Origin: Closterium sp. Naga37s-1
Lineage: Eukaryota; Streptophyta; Zygnematophyceae; Desmidiales; Closteriaceae
Assembly (NCBI GenBank): GCA_947471745.1
Contig: CANJKZ010000092.1
Span: 3,955,001 to 4,019,000 of the forward strand
DNA length: 64,000 nt
Reading direction: 5' to 3'
Both the position numbers and the translations under genes were made by a program. Positions 61,001 to 64,000 of the stretch are shown here, one piece after another. The notes under the pieces were generated by a model. The model had not been told where the DNA came from. It was given only the letters and a program-made list of their open reading frames with translations, and did no database searches. Each line of letters begins with the position of its first letter. Positions within the stretch are counted from its first letter, which is position 1.

Positions 61001-63923
61001 GAGGGATTGGCGGCCGCGCAAGGCAGTGGGGCCGGAGGTGGGCGAGCAGGAGGTGTATGGCATCGACCCCTACACACACAACCTCAACTCACTACCCCCC
61101 GTCCTTTTCCCCGCTGCGCTTTCTCTCCTCTTCCCCCTGTCAACAGTACATACACCTGGAGCTGCCAGAGGTGAGGGATTGGCGGCCGAGAAAGGCAGTG
61201 GGGCCGGAGGTGGGCGAGCAGGAGGTGTACGGCATCGACCCCTACACACACAACCTGCTGCTGGACACGCTGCCTTTCATGCCTCCTACTGAGACGGACG
61301 AGGAGAGGCACTCCTTTATCGAGGATGTGAGTGCCCTGGTTGTGTGGTTGTCGGTGTAGCCTGTAGTAGGGGCATTGCTTGTGGTTTGATGGATGCTGTT
61401 GCAGCCTCTAGAGGTTGGGGAGGGGACGTGCTGCTGGACACGCTGCCCTTCATGCAGCCTGCTGAGACGGACGAGGAGAGGCACCCGTGCATTGAGGATG
61501 TGAGTGCCCTGGTTGTGTGGTTGTCGGTGTAGCCTGTAGTAGGGGCATTGGGGATGTGAGTGCCCTGGTTGTGTGGTTGTCGGTGTAGCCTGTAGTAGGG
61601 GCATTGGGGATGTGAGTGCCCTGGTTGTGTGGTTGTCGGTGTAGCCTGTAGTAGGGGCATTGGGGATGTGAGTGCCCTGGTTGTGTGGTTGTCGGTGTAG
61701 CCTGTAGTAGGGGCATTGGGGATGTGAGTGCCCTGGTTTTGTGGTTGTCGGTGTCCCTGTAGTAGGGGCATTGGGGATGTGAGTGCCCTGGTTGTGTGGT
61801 TGTCGGTGTAGCCTGTAGTAGGGGCATTGGGGATGTGAGTGCCCTGGTTGTGTGGTTGTCGGTGTAGCCTGTAGTAGGGGCATTGGGGATGTGAGTGCCC
61901 TGGTTGTGTGGTTGTCGGTGTAGCCTGTAGTAGGGGCATTGGGGATGTGAGTGCCCTGGTTTTGTGGTTGTCGGTGTCCCTGTAGTAGGGGCATTGGGGA
62001 TGTGAGTGCCCTGGTTGTGTGGTTGTCGGTGTAGCCTGTAGTAGGGGCATTGGGGATGTGAGTGCCCTGGTTGTGAGGCACCCGTGCATTCGGGATGTGA
62101 GTGAGTGCTGGGATGGGATTGTGTGGTTGTAGCTGTAGGGGAACTGCGTGTGGTATGAGAGAGGCAAGGTCCCTGTGGATGGAACTAGACCTGATGCCCC
62201 TGGTGGCGTTCACGAAGATCACTCCTCCGCTCCCCCTGTCGTCCCCCCCCCCCCCCACACGCACCCCTGCAGCGCCTACACCCCTGCAGCGCCTGCACCC
62301 AGCGCCTGCACCCCTGCAGCGGCTCTTGCCAGCACTCAATCAACTGGCGGCGTCCTTCAGAGGCAAGGTGCCCTTGGAGCTCGACTTGATGCCCGTGGTG
62401 GCGCTCATGAAGATTGACGCGGACAAAGAGGGCGACCACTCTCTAACACTCTCCTTCCTCTCCTGTATCCCGTACACCCCTCCTTACAGCGCCTGCTGCC
62501 TGCCCTGAACCAGCTAGCAGCCTCGTTCAGAGGCAAGGTCCCCTTGGAGCTGGATCTGATGCCCGTGGTGGCGCTCATGAAGATTGACGCGGACAAGAAG
62601 GGCGACCATGCGCTGAGGGACCTGTGCAAGACGCTTTACTCCGCCATGCGGGCACGGAGGAACATGAAGAAACCCGACAAGTACCTGGCTTACAGAAAGG
62701 TACGTCTTTCAGTCAGCAAGTACGGTATATTCTATTGCAATGCAAGGAGTGCGCACTCACAAGGGAGGGCGACCACGCATTGAGGGACCTGTGCAAGGCG
62801 CTGTACCCCGCTATGCGGGCGAGGAGGAACATGAAGAAACCTGACAAGTACCTGGCTTACAGGAAGGTGCGTGCTGCACTCTTGACTGGTACCCTGGTAA
62901 TAATAGGTAGGAAGGCGAGTGGTGCAGAGACAACAAGCGTGGTGTGGGTTGTAGAGAGGGCAACCATGTGCTGAGGGACCTGTGCAAGACGCTTTACTCC
63001 GCCATGTAAGCACGGAGGAACATGAAGAAACCCGACAAGTACCTGGCTTACAGGAAGGTGCGTGCTTTGCTCCAGGCATTTAGGATGGTGAGTGGGTTTT
63101 TTATTTGGGAGGACTTCGTGGTGAATGGAGCTCTTCAGGGAGGTGTATCCTCCGTGCTTTGGCTAGTATGGTGCTTTAGTATCCAGCGCCGGCTCGGCTC
63201 TCGTCCTGCTTCTGCTCTCACTCCTGCTCCCCCTTCCTCTCCCGTTCCCGCTTCTGCTCCTGCATCTGCTCCCTGCCTTTCTTCTCCCAACAGGGCCAGG
63301 GTGTCGTGTGCAAGGCGCCTGAGGGCATTCTCAAGGAGGATTCCGTGATGGATTTTTTTTGGGGGAGGTGTACGCTCCTTGCTTCGGTTATGGTGCTTCA
63401 ACCTCCTGCTCCGCTCCCACTCCCACTCCTGCTCCTGTGTGCGTCTGTGTCCCCCCATTCTTGTCTGTTCCAGGGCCTGGGTGTGGTGTGCAAAGCCCCT
63501 AAGGGCATCCCTAAAGAAGATTTCGTGGTGGAGTTCTTTGGGGAGGTGTACCCTCCGTGCCCGCCTTGGCTGGTACTAGTAGGTTGCTTCAAGTTGCCGC
63601 TCCTTCTCCCACTCTTGCCTCCTCCCTCCTTCTTGTCCCTCACAGGGTCTGGGCGTGGTGTGCAAGGCGCCTGAGGGCATTCCCAAGGAGGATTTCGTGG
63701 TGGAGTTCTTTGGGGAGGTGTACCCTCCGTGGCGGTGGCACGAGAAGCAGGACGGCATTCGCATGATTCACAACAAGGAGGCTGTTTCTGAGTTTTACAA
63801 CATTCTGCTGGAACGGCCAAAGGGTGACGAGGCGGGGTACGATGTGTTGGTGGTGGATGCCATGCATCGAGCCAACTTTGCTTCTCGCCTCTGCCACTCC
63901 TGCAGCCCCAACTGCGAAGCCAA
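41133..63923 (+). CDS. ATXR3: ATXR3/SDG2-type histone H3K4 methyltransferase, giant and 3'-truncated by window edge
   Basis: Exons: 41133-44670, 45105-45188, 45646-55883, 56534-57676, 58180-58541, 59187-60828, 61147-61326, 62490-62699 and 63646-63923. All junctions keep phase, giving about 5,890 codons before the edge; Arabidopsis ATXR3 is about 2,335 in total. The N-terminus has two CCHC knuckles: CFRCGGFGHFSRNC and CAACGHFGHTEAKC. A long charged K/E-rich region follows. The GYF-like domain (LKGNWYYRDGMGKEQGGVSF to VWRKEDDLWLPV, near 49190-49340) matches the plant ATXR3 domain. Later ATXR3 blocks are GLSFFAYVRSKLHDAALAAF, RGLQLLDLSSLGARVQDSAL, MYRAARQLFALSRSTIDGIK, MVPPVTRQYEVVEEYVIVEE and GEQEVYGIDPYTHNLLLDTL. 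SET begins GLGVVCKAPEGIPKEDFVVE and includes RLCHSCSPNCEAK (AdoMet/knot motif). Arabidopsis ATXR3 deposits H3K4me3 genome-wide. Whether the knuckle exon belongs to this transcript rests on splice phase only; ATG 45726 is an alternative start. Confidence 0.85.
44627..44800 (+). repeat. Exon-1 3'-end duplication with AATT-core palindrome at the junction
   Basis: 44627-44690 (exon end GVVLVAGKEKDIIF plus donor gtaagctgtctgt) is repeated at 44727-44790 with an intact donor (44771). Between them lies TTTTGAGAATTCTCAAAA (44701-44718, extended by two T and two A to 44699-44720). Confidence 0.95.
45207..45357. repeat. Intronic duplication with TCGA-core palindrome at the junction
   Basis: 45209-45266 (gcagcaggcaggctgtactt to gttacc) is repeated at 45303-45357. 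Between them is TTTTGAGTCGACTCAAAA (45267-45284, perfect), then gtcaactaggtttgag. It lies in intron 2 of ATXR3. Confidence 0.95.
45391..45580 (+). repeat. Echo of exon-3 start plus a nested duplication with AATT-core palindrome
   Basis: 45399-45468 (gcttgcaagtgccagtctct to cacagcag) echoes the start of real exon 3 at 45652-45720. Within it, 45461-45500 is repeated at 45534-45573 (agagcagctcgttgctgtct onward), and TTTTGAGAATTCTCAAAA (45509-45526, perfect) lies between the copies. Confidence 0.9.
46417..46471 (+). repeat. Telomere-like TTAGGG tract inside coding sequence
   Basis: Seven or so ttaggg units, two disturbed, encode a Gly-Leu alternation (GLGLGLGSGLGLGLG) in ATXR3 exon 3. A shorter tract at 49408-49430 encodes LRLGLGLGLG. 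Confidence 0.9.
49495..49820 (+). repeat. In-frame tandem duplication in ATXR3 exon 3
   Basis: Two copies of a segment of about 55 residues, beginning KGVVLRGPVFAAGGGREGVV / RGVVLRGKVLAAAGGREGVV and both containing EEEDWDPRLDRGVTV and GRGKRSL-GQKEGR. The reading frame is kept. Confidence 0.9.
49980..50130 (+). repeat. Coding minisatellite (DGVG repeats)
   Basis: Units of 12 bp (ggggatggggtt / ggtgatggggtt) encode about ten GDGV repeats in ATXR3 exon 3. Confidence 0.9.
52093..52355 (+). repeat. In-frame duplication (SDADDSRVATPELAGAAALT)
   Basis: Two copies of about 40 residues, beginning HEYKPWVGPG / HEYKAWAVPG and both ending SDADDSRVATPELAGAAALT, lie in tandem in ATXR3 exon 3. Confidence 0.9.
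52380..52625 (+). repeat. Coding repeat THNRSPL, DNA related to the palindrome tail
   Basis: About ten 15- to 18-bp units (ctgactcacaacaggtcacc) encode THNRSPL and, later, STHKSP. The later units read gagtcgactcacaagtcacc, close to the half-palindrome plus GTCACC tail seen at 58745-58800. Confidence 0.85.
53105..53335 (+). repeat. Gly/Ala/Asn-rich coding repeat
   Basis: Tandem ggtggtgctggtcgtaatgc units encode GGGAGRNAG repeats in ATXR3 exon 3. Confidence 0.9.
53417..53590 (+). repeat. 33-bp coding repeat (GRKAQEREEAQ)
   Basis: Five in-frame copies of an 11-residue charged unit, predicted helical, in ATXR3 exon 3. Confidence 0.92.
55925..56030 (+). repeat. Echo of exon-3 3' end and donor (ATXR3)
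   Basis: Repeats 55790-55890 (ggctgcagctgctggatctg to gggggtacgtagctcc). The copy lies in intron 3 immediately downstream and carries its own GTATGT donor. It has an early stop in the exon frame (tgtggaatgagg). Confidence 0.9.
57733..58066. repeat. Tetranucleotide microsatellite: TTTC, TTCC, TTGC blocks
   Basis: About 330 bp in intron 4 of ATXR3 made of homogeneous blocks: (cttt)n, (cttc)n, six cttg, (cttc)n, then (ctttc)/(ctt t)n. The order is roughly mirror-symmetric around the central TTGC block (about 57875-57902). It produces long open frames on the plus strand that are not genes. Confidence 0.97.
58693..58870. repeat. Intronic duplication holding three TCGA-core palindromes
   Basis: 58693-58738 (gcagtggtgtgagggagaag to ccggcccc) is repeated at 58820-58864. 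Between the copies, TTTTGAGTCGACTCAAAA occurs perfectly at 58739-58756, 58770-58787 and 58801-58818, separated by gtcaaaagtcacc. It lies in intron 5 of ATXR3. Confidence 0.97.
58912..59140 (+). repeat. Two echo copies of exon-6 start (ATXR3)
   Basis: Copies beginning after CAG at 58912 and 59045 repeat the exon start NVNDKSPMYRAARQLFALSR; the second has a 38-base deletion. Neither has a donor. The full exon starts at 59187. Confidence 0.92.
60199..60322 (+). repeat. GAG-rich coding microsatellite (poly-Glu)
   Basis: About 38 consecutive GAG codons in ATXR3 exon 6, part of a larger acidic region (59640-59760, 60040-60080). It creates poly-Ser/Pro shadow frames on the other strand. Confidence 0.97.
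60973..61085 (+). repeat. Echo of exon-7 start (ATXR3)
   Basis: After an aaatag acceptor-like end, the copy codes YIHLELPEVRDWRPRKAVGP onward to PYTHNL, then diverges. It lies in intron 6; the real exon begins at 61147. Confidence 0.93.
61427..62090 (+). repeat. Exon-7 end echo and a 56-bp minisatellite carrying its donor
   Basis: 61427-61503 repeats the exon-7 end (LLDTLPFM to ED|GTGAGT). From 61498 about ten units of 55-56 bp follow; each contains gcattggggat|gtgagtgccctgg, the exon end plus a GTGAGT donor. The array occupies the start of intron 7. Confidence 0.95.
62165..62450 (+). repeat. Echo copies of exon-8 start (ATXR3)
   Basis: 62165-62220 and 62330-62445 repeat parts coding LAASFRGKVPLELDLMPVVA and ALMKIDADKEGDH. 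The first is short and diverged. Both lie upstream of the real exon (62490-62699). Confidence 0.88.
62764..63066 (+). repeat. Two echo copies of exon-8 3' end and donor (ATXR3)
   Basis: 62764-62873 and 62955-63066 repeat the part coding LRDLCK-LY-AMRARRNMKK and PDKYLAYRK followed by GTGCGT. The second has an in-frame TAA (ATG TAA GCA). Both lie downstream of the real exon. Confidence 0.93.
63294..63580 (+). repeat. Two echo copies of the SET-domain exon start (ATXR3)
   Basis: Copies beginning about 63294 (GQGVVCKAPEGILKEDSVMD) and 63475 (GLGVVCKAPKGIPKEDFVVE) each follow a CAG acceptor and end without a donor. The full exon begins 63646. The first is damaged in a T-run; the second is well kept up to GEVYPP. 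Confidence 0.93.
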
Positions 63924-64000
63924 GTGAGTGGCCTGCTTCTCCTAGTTCGTTCAAGAGCAGGCGTTTTGTTAAGCTGAGTTCTGACTAGGCGCATCGTTTT

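Noticed and set aside
61242..62339. Minus-strand 365-codon frame with PTTTQPGHSHPQCPYY repeats
   Set aside because: It is the reverse reading of the 56-bp intron-7 minisatellite; the repeat period alone keeps it open.

Overview
This is a window of nuclear DNA from a photosynthetic eukaryote of the green (streptophyte) lineage. The evidence is: spliced genes with GT-AG and some GC-AG introns, a plant-type SP1/SPL chloroplast-envelope RING ligase, a plant-type ATXR3/SDG2 histone methyltransferase, and Ty1/copia and Ty3/gypsy LTR retrotransposons. The very GC-rich low-complexity coding sequence and the style of the Copia polyprotein remind me of a zygnematophyte alga such as Closterium. That organism call is inference. 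No prokaryotic operons, rRNA, tRNA genes or CRISPR arrays were seen.

Layout. (1) 1-761: first coding exon of a NOL10/ENP2-like nucleolar protein (minus strand, running off the left edge), followed in its intron by decaying and tandemly repeated copies of the exon's 3' end. (2) 1.56-13.3 kb: a tandem array of three paralogous five-exon genes, all minus strand, for secreted, Cys-rich, Pro/Ala-rich proteins with signal peptides and GPI-type tails. All three open in frame across my exon models. (3) 14.5-32.4 kb: a transposon nest holding a Tourist-like MITE, a decayed Gypsy element (minus), a Copia element inserted in it (5-bp duplication GTCTG), a second Copia element inside that, a young 1.5-kb non-autonomous LTR element (duplication CATTG, LTRs identical by eye) and a 347-bp TRIM. 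(4) 32.8-39.3 kb, minus: a complete nine-exon SP1/SPL E3 ligase gene, with a poly(A)-tailed retro-insertion in intron 4. (5) 41.1-63.9 kb, plus: an ATXR3-type H3K4 methyltransferase gene of extreme size (about 5,890 codons before the right edge cuts its SET domain). It is head-to-head with SP1 across 1.86 kb.

The most unusual signal runs through every gene. Exon edges are echoed: fragments that include a splice acceptor plus the exon start lie upstream of the real exon, and fragments that include the exon end plus a splice donor lie downstream of it. Some echoes have expanded into minisatellites. At many duplication junctions sits an 18-bp palindrome with constant arms TTTTGAG and CTCAAAA around a variable but always self-complementary 4-base core (ACGT, TCGA, AATT or GCGC). 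I know of no described element with this design, and it is the main candidate for a new system here.

Exon boundaries were derived by hand from splice signals, reading phase and paralogue comparison. Protein families were recognised from memory without any database search.
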